A stretch of DNA of 64,000 bases from Roseovarius indicus (GCF_008728195.1 NZ_CP031598.1:3968001-4032000); one strand, 5' to 3'. Shown: positions 51,303 to 61,835, counted from the stretch's first letter. Notes: generated by a model from the sequence alone, not told the origin. Numbers and translations are program-made.

Positions 51303-51704
51303 ATGACCGACGAAACGATGAGCATTCGCGAAATGTGCGACGCCTTCGACGTGACGCCGCGCACCCTGCGATTCTACGAATCCAAAGAGCTTCTTTTCCC
51401 CCGCCGCGTGGGGCAGAAGCGCCTGTTCACCAAGCGCGACCGTGCGCGCCTCAAGCTGATCCTGCGCGGCAAGCGCTTCGGCTTCAGCCTCGAGGAAATC
51501 CGCCAGCTGCTCGACCTCTACGACAAGGGCGACCAGCAGCTGACACAGCTGACCGAAACCTACGGCCTTGCCGAGAAGCGCCTCTCCGACCTCGTCCAGC
51601 AACGCGACGAGCTCAACGAGGCGATCGAGGAGCTGCGCGACCAGATCAACTGGGGCGAGAAGATGATCGCCTCGATCCGGCAGCAGAAGAAGGCCGCCGA
51701 GTAG
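51303..51704 (+). CDS. MerR-family transcriptional regulator (LiuR-like), 2
   Basis: A 133-residue regulator. SIREMCDAFDVTPRTLRFYESKELLFPRRVGQKRLFTKRDRARLKLILRGKRFGFSLEEI is the winged helix, followed by the coiled coil LVQQRDELNEAIEELRDQINWGEKMIA. No Cys. The start at 51303 is preferred over an ATG six codons earlier on family length. It lies 42 bases before an acyl-CoA dehydrogenase gene on the same strand and is probably its regulator, sensing acyl-CoA. Confidence 0.88.
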   Translation: MTDETMSIREMCDAFDVTPRTLRFYESKELLFPRRVGQKRLFTKRDRARLKLILRGKRFGFSLEEIRQLLDLYDKGDQQLTQLTETYGLAEKRLSDLVQQRDELNEAIEELRDQINWGEKMIASIRQQKKAAE

Positions 51705-51746
51705 ACAACCGGGCCGGCGCCCGAGGGACCTAAGGGAGAGAGACAC

Positions 51747-53525
51747 ATGCCGACCTACACGCCCCCCACCAAGGATATGCAGTTCATCCTGCATGACATG
51801 CTGAAAGTGTCCCAGTCCGGCACGCCCGGCTATGCCGAGCTCGATGCCGAGTTCACCGGCGCCGTGCTGGAAGAGGCGGGCAAGCTCGCCCGCGATCTCC
51901 TGACGCCCCTGAACGTCGTCGGCGACACCGAGGGCTGCAGGCTCGAAAACGGCGTCGTCCGCACCCCCACGGGCTTCAAGGCCGCCTTCGACGAGGTGCG
52001 CGCCGGCGGCTGGACGGCCCTCGACCTCCCCGAGGAATACGGCGGGCAGAACATGCCCTACATCCTCGGCACCGCGGTGGGCGAGATGTTCTCGGCGGCC
52101 AACCAGGCCTTCACCATGTACCAGGGCCTCACCCACGGCGCCGCCTCGGCGATCCTCGCCCACGGCTCCGACCAGCAGAAAGAGACCTACCTGCCCAAGA
52201 TGGCCTCCTGCGACTGGACGGGCACCATGAACCTGACCGAGCCGCATTGCGGCACCGATCTCGGGCTCATGCGCACCAAGGCCGAACCGCAGGACGATGG
52301 CAGCTACAAGATCACCGGGCAGAAGATCTTCATCTCGTCCGGCGAACACGACATGGCCGACAACATCATCCATCTCGTGCTGGCCAAGATCCCCGGCGGC
52401 CCCGAGGGCATCAAGGGCGTCTCGCTCTTCATCGTGCCCAAGTTCATGGTCAAGGAAGATGGCAGCCTCGGCGAGCGCAACGGCGTTTCCTGCGGCAAGA
52501 TCGAAGAGAAGATGGGCATCCACGGCAACTCGACCTGCGTCATGAACTACGACGGGGCGACGGGCTTTCTGCTGGGTGAAGAGCACAAGGGCATGCGCGC
52601 CATGTTCACCATGATGAACGAGGCCCGCCTCGGCGTCGGCATGCAGGGTCTCGCCCAGGCCGAAGCCGCCTACCAGAACGCGCTGGAATACGCCAAGGAC
52701 CGGCTTCAGGGCCGCGCCGTGACCGGCACCGAGAACCCCGACGGCCCGGCCGATCCGCTGATCGTGCACCCCGATATCCGCCGCGCCCTGCTCGACCAGA
52801 AAAGCTTCGTCGAGGGCGCCCGCGCCTTCCTGCTCTGGGGCGCCGAGATGATCGACCGCTCGCACCGCGCCGATGACGCCGATGCCGAAGGGCTGATCTC
52901 GCTCCTGACCCCGGTCATCAAGGGCTTCATGACCGATGAAGGCTTCGACATGACCATCCTCGCCCAGCAGGTCTATGGCGGCCACGGCTATATCGAGGAA
53001 TGGGGCATGTCCCAGTTCGCCCGCGACGCCCGGATCGCCATGATCTACGAAGGCGCCAACGGCGTGCAGGCGCTCGACCTCGTCGGCCGCAAGCTCGCCG
53101 CCGACAGCGGCAAGCACGTCATGGCCTTCTTCGAGATGGTGAAAACCTTCATCAAGGAGAACGAGGACAACGAGGCGCTCAAGAAAGATTTCCTCGACCC
53201 GCTCAAGGAATCCTCCAAGCACCTCCAATCCGCGGGTATGTTCTTCATGCAGAACGGCATGAAAAACCCCAACGCGGCACTGGCGGGCTCGTATGACTTC
53301 ATGCATCTTTTCGGCCATGTCTGCATCGGCCTGATGTGGGCGAAGATGGCCAAGGTCGCACACGAGGCGCTGGAAAACGGCACCTCCGACGAGGCCTTCT
53401 ACAAGGCCAAGCTCAAGACGGGGCGCTATTACATGTCCCGCCGCCTGCCGGCGACCGCGATGCACCTCAAGCGCATCGAAAGCGGCGCCGACCCGGTGAT
53501 GGAGCTGGAGGCCGAACTGTTCTGA
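51747..53525 (+). CDS. Acyl-CoA dehydrogenase with C-terminal extension domain
   Basis: A 592-residue FAD-dependent dehydrogenase introducing the 2,3 double bond in beta-oxidation. The fold blocks are [31 protein letters not shown] (flavin/acyl site), and [43 protein letters not shown], with the catalytic Glu in YEGANG. Residues beyond about 460 form the extra C-terminal domain seen in the ~600-residue class, which includes DmdC of DMSP metabolism. Substrate specificity cannot be read. It follows the MerR gene and precedes two small genes. Confidence 0.9.
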   Translation: MPTYTPPTKDMQFILHDMLKVSQSGTPGYAELDAEFTGAVLEEAGKLARDLLTPLNVVGDTEGCRLENGVVRTPTGFKAAFDEVRAGGWTALDLPEEYGGQNMPYILGTAVGEMFSAANQAFTMYQGLTHGAASAILAHGSDQQKETYLPKMASCDWTGTMNLTEPHCGTDLGLMRTKAEPQDDGSYKITGQKIFISSGEHDMADNIIHLVLAKIPGGPEGIKGVSLFIVPKFMVKEDGSLGERNGVSCGKIEEKMGIHGNSTCVMNYDGATGFLLGEEHKGMRAMFTMMNEARLGVGMQGLAQAEAAYQNALEYAKDRLQGRAVTGTENPDGPADPLIVHPDIRRALLDQKSFVEGARAFLLWGAEMIDRSHRADDADAEGLISLLTPVIKGFMTDEGFDMTILAQQVYGGHGYIEEWGMSQFARDARIAMIYEGANGVQALDLVGRKLAADSGKHVMAFFEMVKTFIKENEDNEALKKDFLDPLKESSKHLQSAGMFFMQNGMKNPNAALAGSYDFMHLFGHVCIGLMWAKMAKVAHEALENGTSDEAFYKAKLKTGRYYMSRRLPATAMHLKRIESGADPVMELEAELF

Positions 53526-53532
53526 TCCGGGG

Positions 53533-53556
53533 GGTGGGTTGACACCCACCCTACGG
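53533..53556 (-). repeat. GTAGGGTGGGT palindrome, reverse orientation
   Basis: GGTGGGTT, two bases, ACACCCACCCTAC: the same element inverted, seven bases after the dehydrogenase stop. Confidence 0.75.
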
Positions 53557-53578
53557 GACCATCTCGAGGGGAGGAAAG

Positions 53579-53791
53579 ATGCCGAAACGATTCCGTCTGA
53601 CGCGCCGTTTCAACGCCGCGATGACCGAGGACGCCTACAGGCGTCTGAAGAAATTCGCATCCGAAGCGGGGCTCGACGAAGGCGAGGCGCTTTCCTTCCT
53701 CTTCGAGAATTTCGACAGCGTGATCGACGAAGACACGTTCGGCCACCGGCTGCGGCTCTTCAACTCCGACCTCGAGGCGCGCAAGCGATGA
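53579..53791 (+). CDS. Small protein of unknown function (70 aa)
   Basis: A 70-residue basic-to-acidic protein: LTRRFNAAMTEDAYRRLKKF, then SEAGLDEGEALSFLFENFDSV. A predicted strand-helix-helix arrangement resembles ribbon-helix-helix DNA-binding proteins, but no firm family match. GGGGAGGAAAG lies directly before the ATG. Its stop overlaps the start of the next gene by four bases (ATGA). Confidence 0.65.
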   Translation: MPKRFRLTRRFNAAMTEDAYRRLKKFASEAGLDEGEALSFLFENFDSVIDEDTFGHRLRLFNSDLEARKR

Positions 53792-54339
53792 TCCTCCGCC
53801 CCGCCCTGCGGCTGCTCGCCGCCTGTCTTCTGCTGCTGGCCGCGCCCGCCCTGGCCCGCGACCTGACGCCGGCCGAACAGGCCGGCCTGCAGGCGCGCAT
53901 CGACAGCTTCGAGGCGGCCTTCGAGCAGGGCGATATCGACGCGGTGTTCACCGTGATCCCGCCCGGGATCCTCGCAACCACGGCCGAGACCTACGAGATC
54001 ACCGAGGCGCAGGTTCTGTCGGCCATGAAAGAGGCGCTGACCGAGGCGATGAAATCCGCCGCGATCGAGGAGTACCGGATCGACCTGGCCTCGGCCACGG
54101 TCGGGGAAACCGCCGCGGGCCGCGTCTACGTGCTGATCCCGACCACCGCATATATCCGCCTCGACGGGCAGGACGAGACCCGGCGCTCCGACACCGTGAC
54201 GCTGGCCTTCCAGGACGACGACGCCTGGTACCTCGTCCGCATCGACGACGTGCAACAGGTCGGCATCCTCGAAACCACCTATCCGGATTTCGAGGGCGTG
54301 GACTTTTCCGAAGGCGGCACAACCCAAGGGACCGAGTGA
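53788..54339 (+). CDS. Exported protein of unknown function
   Basis: A 183-residue protein with a signal peptide ([25 protein letters not shown]). The mature part ([36 protein letters not shown]...[24 protein letters not shown]) has the helix-plus-curved-sheet look of an NTF2/SnoaL-like domain, which is a guess. It is coupled to the small gene upstream and ends four bases before the next acyl-CoA dehydrogenase start, so it belongs to the same operon. Confidence 0.65.
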   Translation: MILRPALRLLAACLLLLAAPALARDLTPAEQAGLQARIDSFEAAFEQGDIDAVFTVIPPGILATTAETYEITEAQVLSAMKEALTEAMKSAAIEEYRIDLASATVGETAAGRVYVLIPTTAYIRLDGQDETRRSDTVTLAFQDDDAWYLVRIDDVQQVGILETTYPDFEGVDFSEGGTTQGTE

Positions 54340-54343
54340 TCCG

Positions 54344-55513
54344 ATGAAAGACATGCACCAGACCCGATCCGCATGGATGACCGACGAGCACCAGATGCTC
54401 TCCGAGATGACGGCGAAATTCATCACCGATGAATGGCAGCCCCATTTCGACCGCTGGCGCAAGGCCGGCATCATGGATCGCGACACCTGGAACCAGGCGG
54501 GCGAGCTGGGCCTGCTGTGCCCCTCCATCCCCGAGGAATACGGCGGGGCGGGCGGCGATTTCGGCCACGAGGCGGTGATCTGCATCGAACAGTCCCGCGC
54601 CAACCTCGCCAGCTGGGGCAACCCGATCCATTCCGGCATCGTCGCCCATTACATCCTCGCCTACGGCTCGGAGGAGCAGAAGAAACGCTGGCTCCCGAAG
54701 ATGGTCTCGGGCGAGATGGTGGGCGCTCTGGCGATGACCGAACCCGCCGCGGGCTCCGACCTTCAGGGCATGAAGACCAAGGCGCTGCGCGACGGCAACG
54801 TCTACCGGCTCTCCGGCCAGAAGACCTTCATCACCAACGGCCAGCACGCCGACCTGATCCTCGTCGCCGCCAAGACCGACCCGTCGCAGGGCGCCAAGGG
54901 CATCTCGCTGGTCGCCGTCGAAACCGAGGGCGCCGAGGGCTTCTCCCGCGGCCGCAACCTCGAGAAATCCGGCCTCCACTCCGCCGACACCTCCGAGCTC
55001 TTCTTCGACGATGTGGCCGTCCCGCCCGAGAACATCCTCGGCGGCGAAGAGGGCCGCGGCTTTATCCAGATGATGCAGCAACTCCCCCAGGAACGCCTCA
55101 TCATCGCCTGCGGCGCCCAGGGCGCCCTCGAAGGCGGCGTCGAACGCACCATCGCCTATGCCAACGAACGCCAGGCCTTCGGCGGCCCGATCATGCAGTT
55201 CCAGAACACCCGCTTCAAACTGGCCGAATGCCTGACCAAGACCAAGGTCGCCCGCGCCTTCCTCGACGAATGCATCTCCGAACACCTGAAGGGCGAGCTT
55301 TCCGTCGAAAAGGCCGCCATGGCGAAATACTGGATCTCCGACACCCAGTTCGAGGTGCTCGACGAATGCGTCCAGCTTCACGGCGGCTATGGTTACATGG
55401 CCGAATACGACATCGCCGAAATGTGGGCCGACGCCCGCGTGCAACGCATCTACGGCGGCACCAACGAAATCATGAAGGAGCTGATTTCCCGCTCATTCAC
55501 CGCCAAACCCTGA
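54344..55513 (+). CDS. Acyl-CoA dehydrogenase
   Basis: A 389-residue enzyme of normal length. Blocks: [57 protein letters not shown], and [44 protein letters not shown], with GGTNEIMK around the site near the catalytic base. Resembles short/long-chain acyl-CoA dehydrogenases used in fatty acid and branched-chain degradation. Confidence 0.92.
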   Translation: MKDMHQTRSAWMTDEHQMLSEMTAKFITDEWQPHFDRWRKAGIMDRDTWNQAGELGLLCPSIPEEYGGAGGDFGHEAVICIEQSRANLASWGNPIHSGIVAHYILAYGSEEQKKRWLPKMVSGEMVGALAMTEPAAGSDLQGMKTKALRDGNVYRLSGQKTFITNGQHADLILVAAKTDPSQGAKGISLVAVETEGAEGFSRGRNLEKSGLHSADTSELFFDDVAVPPENILGGEEGRGFIQMMQQLPQERLIIACGAQGALEGGVERTIAYANERQAFGGPIMQFQNTRFKLAECLTKTKVARAFLDECISEHLKGELSVEKAAMAKYWISDTQFEVLDECVQLHGGYGYMAEYDIAEMWADARVQRIYGGTNEIMKELISRSFTAKP

Positions 55514-55552
55514 CCCGCCGCGCCCGGCCGCACGGGCAGGAGCCTCCGGCGG

Positions 55553-55615
55553 GGATATTTTCGCCAAGAAGAAATCGAAGTGCCACGCCCCGGCTTCTTC
55601 TTGGCCAAAATATCC
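55553..55615. repeat. GGATATTTT...AAGAAGAA inverted repeat
   Basis: Left arm 55553-55573 (GGATATTTTCGCCAAGAAGA, +A) pairs with right arm 55595-55615 at 20 of 21 positions around a 21-base loop. Same family as the elements near 30.0 and 44.8 kb. Located between the dehydrogenase and the GST gene. Confidence 0.75.
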
Positions 55616-55660
55616 AACTCCGACACCCACCACACGCGCAACGCACGGGAGGACCGCGCC

Positions 55661-56299
55661 ATGACCATGAAACTCTACTGCTTCGGCGAAAGCGGCAACG
55701 CCTACAAGGCGGCGCTCGCCCTCGAACTCTCCGGCCTCGACTGGGAGCCGGTCAAGGTCGACTTCTTCGGCGGCGAGACCCGCTCCGACATCTACCGCAG
55801 CGAGATCAACGAGATGGGCGAGGCGCCCGTGCTGGTCGATGGTGACTTCCGCACCTCGCAGTCTGGCGTGATCCAGCAATACGTCACCGACAAGACCGGC
55901 AAGTTCGGCGGCCGCGACGAGGCCGAGCGCTACGAGGTGCTGCGCTGGGTCTTCTGGGACAATCACAAGATGTCGAGCCAGGCCGGCATGACCCGGTTCC
56001 TGATGAACTTCCTGCCCGAGGACAAGCGCCCGGCCGACGTGATCGGCTTCATGCAGGGCCGCCTCAAGGCCGCCTATGCCGTCCTGAACGCCCATTTGCA
56101 GGGCCGCGACTGGATCGTCGGCGACGGCATCACCAATGCCGACATGTCCTGCTGCGCCTACCTCTTCTACCCCGAGCCCTTCGGCTTCGACCGCAAGGAC
56201 TGGCCCGAAATCGACCGGTGGCTCTCGAACATCGAGAACACGCCGGGTTGGAAACACCCCTACGACCTGATGCCCGGCAGCCCTGCCGACCGGGCCTGA
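55661..56299 (+). CDS. Glutathione S-transferase family protein
   Basis: A 212-residue GST. The thioredoxin-like N-terminal domain starts KLYCFGESGNAYKAALALELSGLDWEPV, with the cis-Pro region EMGEAPVLVDGDFRTSQSGVIQQYV (glutathione-binding Ser in TSQS). The helical C-terminal domain contains GDGITNADMSCCAYLFYPE. Ser in ESGNAYK rather than Cys suggests a classical GST-like or beta-type enzyme. It sits 14 bases before the thiolase, apparently in the same unit. Confidence 0.82.
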   Translation: MTMKLYCFGESGNAYKAALALELSGLDWEPVKVDFFGGETRSDIYRSEINEMGEAPVLVDGDFRTSQSGVIQQYVTDKTGKFGGRDEAERYEVLRWVFWDNHKMSSQAGMTRFLMNFLPEDKRPADVIGFMQGRLKAAYAVLNAHLQGRDWIVGDGITNADMSCCAYLFYPEPFGFDRKDWPEIDRWLSNIENTPGWKHPYDLMPGSPADRA

Positions 56300-56312
56300 G
56301 AAAGGAGACCTC

Positions 56313-57524
<1,212 letters not shown>

Positions 57525-57529
57525 GCGAT

Positions 57530-58045
57530 TTGACCACCCCGCAGGGATATCACTTCTTCTGGTCAGGGCCGTTCAGCCAATGGCAGCCCTGCCGGATTTC
57601 CCTGTGGGAGGTCGAATTCAACTGCGCTGAACAGGCGATGATGTACGGCAAGGCCCTGATGTTCAATGACCGGGACACCGCGAGCCAGATTCTCGCCGCA
57701 CAGGACCCGGGCAAGCAAAAGGCGCTCGGCCGCACGGTAAAGGGCTTTGACGAGGCGACATGGGCCAATGGCCGCTATGCCCTCGTCCGGGAGATCAACC
57801 TCGCCAAGTTCGACCAGAACAAGGGCCTCCGGCGCAAGCTCTTCCAGACCGCGCCGAAGCCCCTGGCCGAAGCCAGCCCGATGGACGTGATCTGGGGCAT
57901 CGGCCTCGACGCCGACACCGCCGCGCAAACCCCCGTGGCCGACTGGCCCGGCCAGAACCTCTTGGGCCGGATCCTGACCGAGATCCGCGACGAACTTTCA
58001 ACCCGGCACCCGGCCGAAGCAGCGGCCTGCATGGCTGGTGAATAG
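57530..58045 (+). CDS. NADAR-domain (YbiA-like) N-glycosidase
   Basis: A 171-residue protein starting at TTG five bases past the thiolase stop. The NADAR fold is marked by FFWSGPFSQW, EFNCAEQAMMYGKALMFND (the Glu and Lys of the active region), LGRTVKGFDEATWANGRYALVREINLAKF and PMDVIWGIGLD. Related proteins hydrolyse N-glycosidic bonds in riboflavin intermediates (YbiA) or ADP-ribosylated bases. Its position inside a beta-oxidation operon is unexpected. The Shine-Dalgarno (AGG) is weak, so it may rely on re-initiation after the thiolase. Confidence 0.82.
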   Translation: MTTPQGYHFFWSGPFSQWQPCRISLWEVEFNCAEQAMMYGKALMFNDRDTASQILAAQDPGKQKALGRTVKGFDEATWANGRYALVREINLAKFDQNKGLRRKLFQTAPKPLAEASPMDVIWGIGLDADTAAQTPVADWPGQNLLGRILTEIRDELSTRHPAEAAACMAGE

Positions 58046-58057
58046 GAGACAGACCAA

Positions 58058-60259
58058 ATGACTGATTTCACGATGGAAAAAGGCGCCGATGGCGTCGCCG
58101 TCATCACCTGGGACACCGAAGGCAAGTCCATGAACGTGATGACCATGGAAGCCTGGCCCGTGCTCGACGGGCTGATCGACGACGCGCTGGCCGATGACGC
58201 GGTCAAGGGCATCGTCATCACCTCGGGCAAGGACGGCACCTTTGCCGGCGGCATGGACCTCAACGTCATCTCGAAAATGAAGGACATGGCGGGCGACGAG
58301 CCGGCCAAGGGCCTCTTCGAGGGGCTGATGAACATGCACGGGATCCTGCGCAAGATCGAGCGCGCGGGGATGGACGACAAGAACAAGGGCGGCAAGCCCA
58401 TCGCCGCCGCCCTCCCCGGCACGGCGCTCGGTATCGGCCTCGAAATCCCGCTTGCCTGCCACCGCATCTTCGCCGCCGACAACCCAAAGGCCAAGATCGG
58501 CCTGCCGGAGATCATGGTCGGCATCTTCCCCGGTGCGGGCGGCACCACGCGGCTGGTGCGGAAGCTGGGCGCGATGGCGGCGAGCCCGCTGTTGTTGCAG
58601 GGCAAGCTGAACGACCCCAAGAAAGCCAAATCCGCCGGCGTCGTCGACGAGGTCGTGGCCCCGGAGGAACTGCTCGACAAGGCCAAGGAATGGGTCCTCT
58701 CCGAGCCGCAGATCGTCAAGCCGTGGGACGAGAAGGGCTACAAAATGCCCGGCGGCGCCCCCTACCACCCGGCGGGCTTCATGACCTTCGTCGGCGCCTC
58801 GGCCATGGTGAACAAGGAAACGCAAGGCGCCTTCCCCGCCGCCAAGGCCCTCCTCTCCGCCGTCTATGAAGGCGCGCTCGTGCCCTTCGACACCGCTCTG
58901 AAGATCGAGGCGCGCTGGTTCACCAATGTCCTGATGAACCCGTCCTCCTCGGCCATGATCCGCTCGCTCTTCGTCAACAAGGAAGCGCTGGAAAAAGGCG
59001 CCAACCGCCCCGACGTGCCGGATCAGAAGGTCAAGAAGGTCGGCGTGCTCGGCGCCGGCATGATGGGCGCGGGCATCACCCTCGTCTCGGCCATGGCCGG
59101 CATGCAGGTCGTGCTGATCGACCAGAAACAGGAAGCGGCCGACAAGGGCAAATCCTACACCGCCGACTACATGGACAAGGGCATCAAGCGCGGCAAGGCG
59201 ACCGAAGAGAAGAAGACCGCCGCCCTCGACCTCATCACCGCCACCACCGATTACGCGGCGCTCGACGGCTGCGACCTGATCATCGAGGCGGTGTTCGAAG
59301 ATCCGAAGGTGAAGGCCGAGGTCACCAAGCAGGCGCTGGCCAACGTGGGCGAGGATTGCATCTTCGCCACTAACACCTCGACCCTGCCGATCACCGAGCT
59401 GGCCAAGGCGTCGGACACCCCCGACCAGTTCATCGGCATCCACTTCTTCTCGCCCGTCGAAAAGATGATGCTGGTCGAGATCATCAAGGGGAAAGAGACC
59501 GGCCCCCGTGCCGTGGCCAAGGCGCTCGACTATGTCCGCCAGATCCGCAAGACCCCGATCGCGGTGAACGATGCGCGCTTCTTCTACTGCAACCGCTGCA
59601 TCATCCCCTACATCAACGAGGGCATCCGCATGGTGGCCGAGGGCGTCGCCCCCGCGCTCATCGACAACGCGGCGCGCCAGCTGGGCTTCCCCGTGGGGCC
59701 GCTGCAACTCGTCGATGAAACCTCCATCGACCTCGGCGCCAAGATCGCCCGCGCCACCAAGGCGGCGATGGGCGACGACTACCCCGACGAGGCCGTCGAC
59801 GAGGTCATCTTCTGGATGGAAGGCGAAGGGCGCCTGGGCCGCAAATCCAAGGCGGGCTTCTACGACTACGACGAGAAGGGCAAACGCCAGGGCTACTGGC
59901 CCGGTCTGGCCGAGAAATACCCCCGCGCCGCCGAACAGCCCGACCTCATCGAGGTGCAGCATCGCCTGATGTTCGCCCAGGTGCTCGAAGCGGTCCGCGC
60001 GCTGGAGGAAGGCGTGCTGGAAGACATCCGCGAAGGCGATGTCGGCGCCATCCTCGCCTGGGGCTTCGCCCCCTGGTCGGGCGGCCCGTTCTCGTGGCTC
60101 GACATCATCGGGGCGCCTTACGCCGCCGAGCGTTGCGACCAGCTGACCGAGAAATTCGGCCCCCGCTTCACCACCCCCGACCTGCTGCGCGAGCTGGCCG
60201 AGAAGAACCAGACCTTCTACGCCCGCTTCGGCACCGCGTCGGAAGACGAAGCCGCCTGA
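58058..60259 (+). CDS. Bifunctional enoyl-CoA hydratase / 3-hydroxyacyl-CoA dehydrogenase (FadB/FadJ-like)
   Basis: A 733-residue fusion. The crotonase half (residues about 1-300) has TFAGGMDLN and keeps both catalytic Glu residues (GIGLEIPLACHRIF and IGLPEIMVGIFPGAGGTTRL). The dehydrogenase half (about 325-733) has the NAD motif VGVLGAGMMGAGI, NTSTLPIT and GIHFFSPVEKMMLVEI with the catalytic His. Performs the second and third steps of beta-oxidation. Last gene of the operon, followed by a terminator. Confidence 0.94.
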   Translation: MTDFTMEKGADGVAVITWDTEGKSMNVMTMEAWPVLDGLIDDALADDAVKGIVITSGKDGTFAGGMDLNVISKMKDMAGDEPAKGLFEGLMNMHGILRKIERAGMDDKNKGGKPIAAALPGTALGIGLEIPLACHRIFAADNPKAKIGLPEIMVGIFPGAGGTTRLVRKLGAMAASPLLLQGKLNDPKKAKSAGVVDEVVAPEELLDKAKEWVLSEPQIVKPWDEKGYKMPGGAPYHPAGFMTFVGASAMVNKETQGAFPAAKALLSAVYEGALVPFDTALKIEARWFTNVLMNPSSSAMIRSLFVNKEALEKGANRPDVPDQKVKKVGVLGAGMMGAGITLVSAMAGMQVVLIDQKQEAADKGKSYTADYMDKGIKRGKATEEKKTAALDLITATTDYAALDGCDLIIEAVFEDPKVKAEVTKQALANVGEDCIFATNTSTLPITELAKASDTPDQFIGIHFFSPVEKMMLVEIIKGKETGPRAVAKALDYVRQIRKTPIAVNDARFFYCNRCIIPYINEGIRMVAEGVAPALIDNAARQLGFPVGPLQLVDETSIDLGAKIARATKAAMGDDYPDEAVDEVIFWMEGEGRLGRKSKAGFYDYDEKGKRQGYWPGLAEKYPRAAEQPDLIEVQHRLMFAQVLEAVRALEEGVLEDIREGDVGAILAWGFAPWSGGPFSWLDIIGAPYAAERCDQLTEKFGPRFTTPDLLRELAEKNQTFYARFGTASEDEAA

Positions 60260-60285
60260 TCCGTCAGGCCACCCGAGACAACGAA

Positions 60286-60317
60286 AAACCGCGCAAGGCC
60301 CTCGCCTTGCGCGGTTT
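60286..60317. terminator. Two-way terminator between the FadB-like and Hint genes
   Basis: AAACCGCGCAAGG (60286-60298) pairs with CCTTGCGCGGTTT (60305-60317), 13 bp, six-base loop. T-rich tails are present on both sides (TTTCTCTT on plus; TTTTTCG on minus), suiting the convergent genes. Confidence 0.85.
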
Positions 60318-60338
60318 CTCTTGTCCGGCCCGAGAAAC

Positions 60339-61013
60339 TCAGGCCGGCAGGCCCGCCATGCAACCCTCGGTCTCGGCTCCGGCGGCCTCCGCCGCCTCGG
60401 CCTCGATCCGTGTGGCAAGGAAACGCGCCTCGTCCAGTGGCAGGATCGCGTAAAGCGGATCCTGCGGCGCGTCCCAGACCGCCGTGACCATGTCGCGCGA
60501 GGACGGGCACAGGAACAGCAAGCCGTTCCGTGCAAACACCACCTGCTCGGTTGCAAAATGCAGGCGGACGACCTCGAAGCCATCCTGCGGGGGCACCCGG
60601 CGGCTCTCGGTCAACTCGTCCATCGCTTCGGCGGGAATGAGGGAGAACGGATCTCCGTAAAGGTCTTCGGCGGTATCGCTCTCCACCATGATCGTCTGTT
60701 GCGGCAGAAGGTGCATCACCTCGCGGTTGCCCAGCGCCCCTTCCGACACCTCGATCGGCCAGAAACATTCGGGGCACGGGCCCGCCTCCTGCCAGAACGG
60801 GTGCCGCGTCACCTGCGTCACCGCCTGCAGCCCGGCATCGAAGGTCAGAACCCTGTCGCCCGCAACCACCGCCTCCACCGGGCGCCAGCCCATCGCCGTG
60901 GCGACCGACGTGCCCGACACGAGGCCCGACATGACCGGCCCGGCCTCCTCTGTCCGCGGGGCGGTCGCCCCGGCCGTGCTTTCCTGATTGAGCGCAGTGA
61001 TGCTTCCGAACAT
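60339..61013 (-). CDS. Hint-domain (hedgehog/intein-like) protein
   Basis: A 224-residue protein. The Hint_2-type block is GLVSGTSVATAMGWRPVEAVVAGDRVLTFDAGLQAVTQVTRH, the start of a Hint fold. Such domains usually occur C-terminal to toxins or adhesins in Rhodobacterales and may autoprocess. The leading residue of a splicing Hint (Cys or Ser) is not obvious: the core starts with Gly-Leu-Val-Ser. The start at 61013 has GGAAGAAG five bases upstream; ATG codons further upstream are possible. It is freestanding. Confidence 0.72.
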   Translation of the reverse strand: MFGSITALNQESTAGATAPRTEEAGPVMSGLVSGTSVATAMGWRPVEAVVAGDRVLTFDAGLQAVTQVTRHPFWQEAGPCPECFWPIEVSEGALGNREVMHLLPQQTIMVESDTAEDLYGDPFSLIPAEAMDELTESRRVPPQDGFEVVRLHFATEQVVFARNGLLFLCPSSRDMVTAVWDAPQDPLYAILPLDEARFLATRIEAEAAEAAGAETEGCMAGLPA

Positions 61014-61187
61014 GTGCTTCTTCCAATCATGGTGCCGGTGGTTCGCCGGCTGCGGTGTCATGGTTAATGATCGGGCCACACCTGAGGCGCTCGTTTGCCG
61101 GAAATGGGGCGGAAATGAGGCATTGTCCCATCAGGCGCGACAATCGCCCGGCAACATGATCACAAGAACTTAAACAGAAACGATATT

Positions 61188-61835
61188 TCAGGAAAACGCG
61201 TAGCCGAACCGCGCGATATCCTCGCCACAGAGCTCTTCCACCAGCGCCGAATCAGCCGCCGAATAATACTCCTGGTACGCCTCGCCCCGCTCCGACGCAT
61301 TGAAATGCGGCAACGCCAGCCGGAACCCGAGATGCGCCCACAAAGGCGCGGCATCCGCCTCGAACGCCTCCAGCCGGATGAACCGGTCACACCGCTCCCC
61401 GCCCTCCGGCACCTGCACGTAGCTCCCGTATGGGTTGGCCTTCAGGCTCGCCCGCGTCTGCGGATGGTTCAGGAACGCGCTGAACTCCAGCGCCTTCGCC
61501 AGCCCCACCGCCGGATGATCGAACGCCTGCCCCCGCAGCCAGTGATAATAGCTCACCACCCGGTCCCACGGGTTCCGGACCAGCGTCACGACAAAAGCCT
61601 CCGCGATGAACGCCCGGCTCACCAGCCCGTCGATATCCCGCAAGGTCGAGTGCTTCCAAAGCCGCCCGGCCGAGGCCACGCCCTTCACCCGCCCCCGCCG
61701 CTTCCTTGCCTTCGGCGTATCCCCGATCAACAGGTCATCCTTCATCGCCCGCCCCTCCAGCGCCAGCGCCAGAGAGGTGCCCCCGGTCTTGGGGATATGG
61801 ACGAAGATGTAATTGCGCCCGGGCGAGATGATCAT
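61188..61835 (-). CDS. Sulfotransferase family protein
   Basis: A 215-residue protein of the carbohydrate sulfotransferase type. PAPS-binding loop: IFVHIPKTGGTSLALAL (residues about 9-25), 3' phosphate: VTLVRNPWDRVVSYYHWL. This HIPKTGG class is distinct from the FPKSGN class at 1474. Start MIISPGRNY was chosen by family length. The 188-base gap to the acyl-CoA ligase carries no other gene. Confidence 0.85.
   Translation of the reverse strand: MIISPGRNYIFVHIPKTGGTSLALALEGRAMKDDLLIGDTPKARKRRGRVKGVASAGRLWKHSTLRDIDGLVSRAFIAEAFVVTLVRNPWDRVVSYYHWLRGQAFDHPAVGLAKALEFSAFLNHPQTRASLKANPYGSYVQVPEGGERCDRFIRLEAFEADAAPLWAHLGFRLALPHFNASERGEAYQEYYSAADSALVEELCGEDIARFGYAFS

Noticed and set aside
51747..53525. 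Assignment as dmdC (and the ligase at 62024 as dmdB) of DMSP demethylation.
   Set aside because: The ~600-residue class includes DmdC, but also other acyl-CoA dehydrogenases; the ligase does not resemble the DmdB sequence I remember, and dmdA/dmdD are absent. Kept as generic enzymes.
51219..53549. 776-codon minus-strand open frame opposite the MerR and acyl-CoA dehydrogenase genes.
   Set aside because: Antisense shadow; no family features.
57998..60583. 861-codon minus-strand open frame opposite the FadB-like gene.
   Set aside because: Antisense to a gene with complete crotonase and dehydrogenase motifs; composition is that of a shadow.
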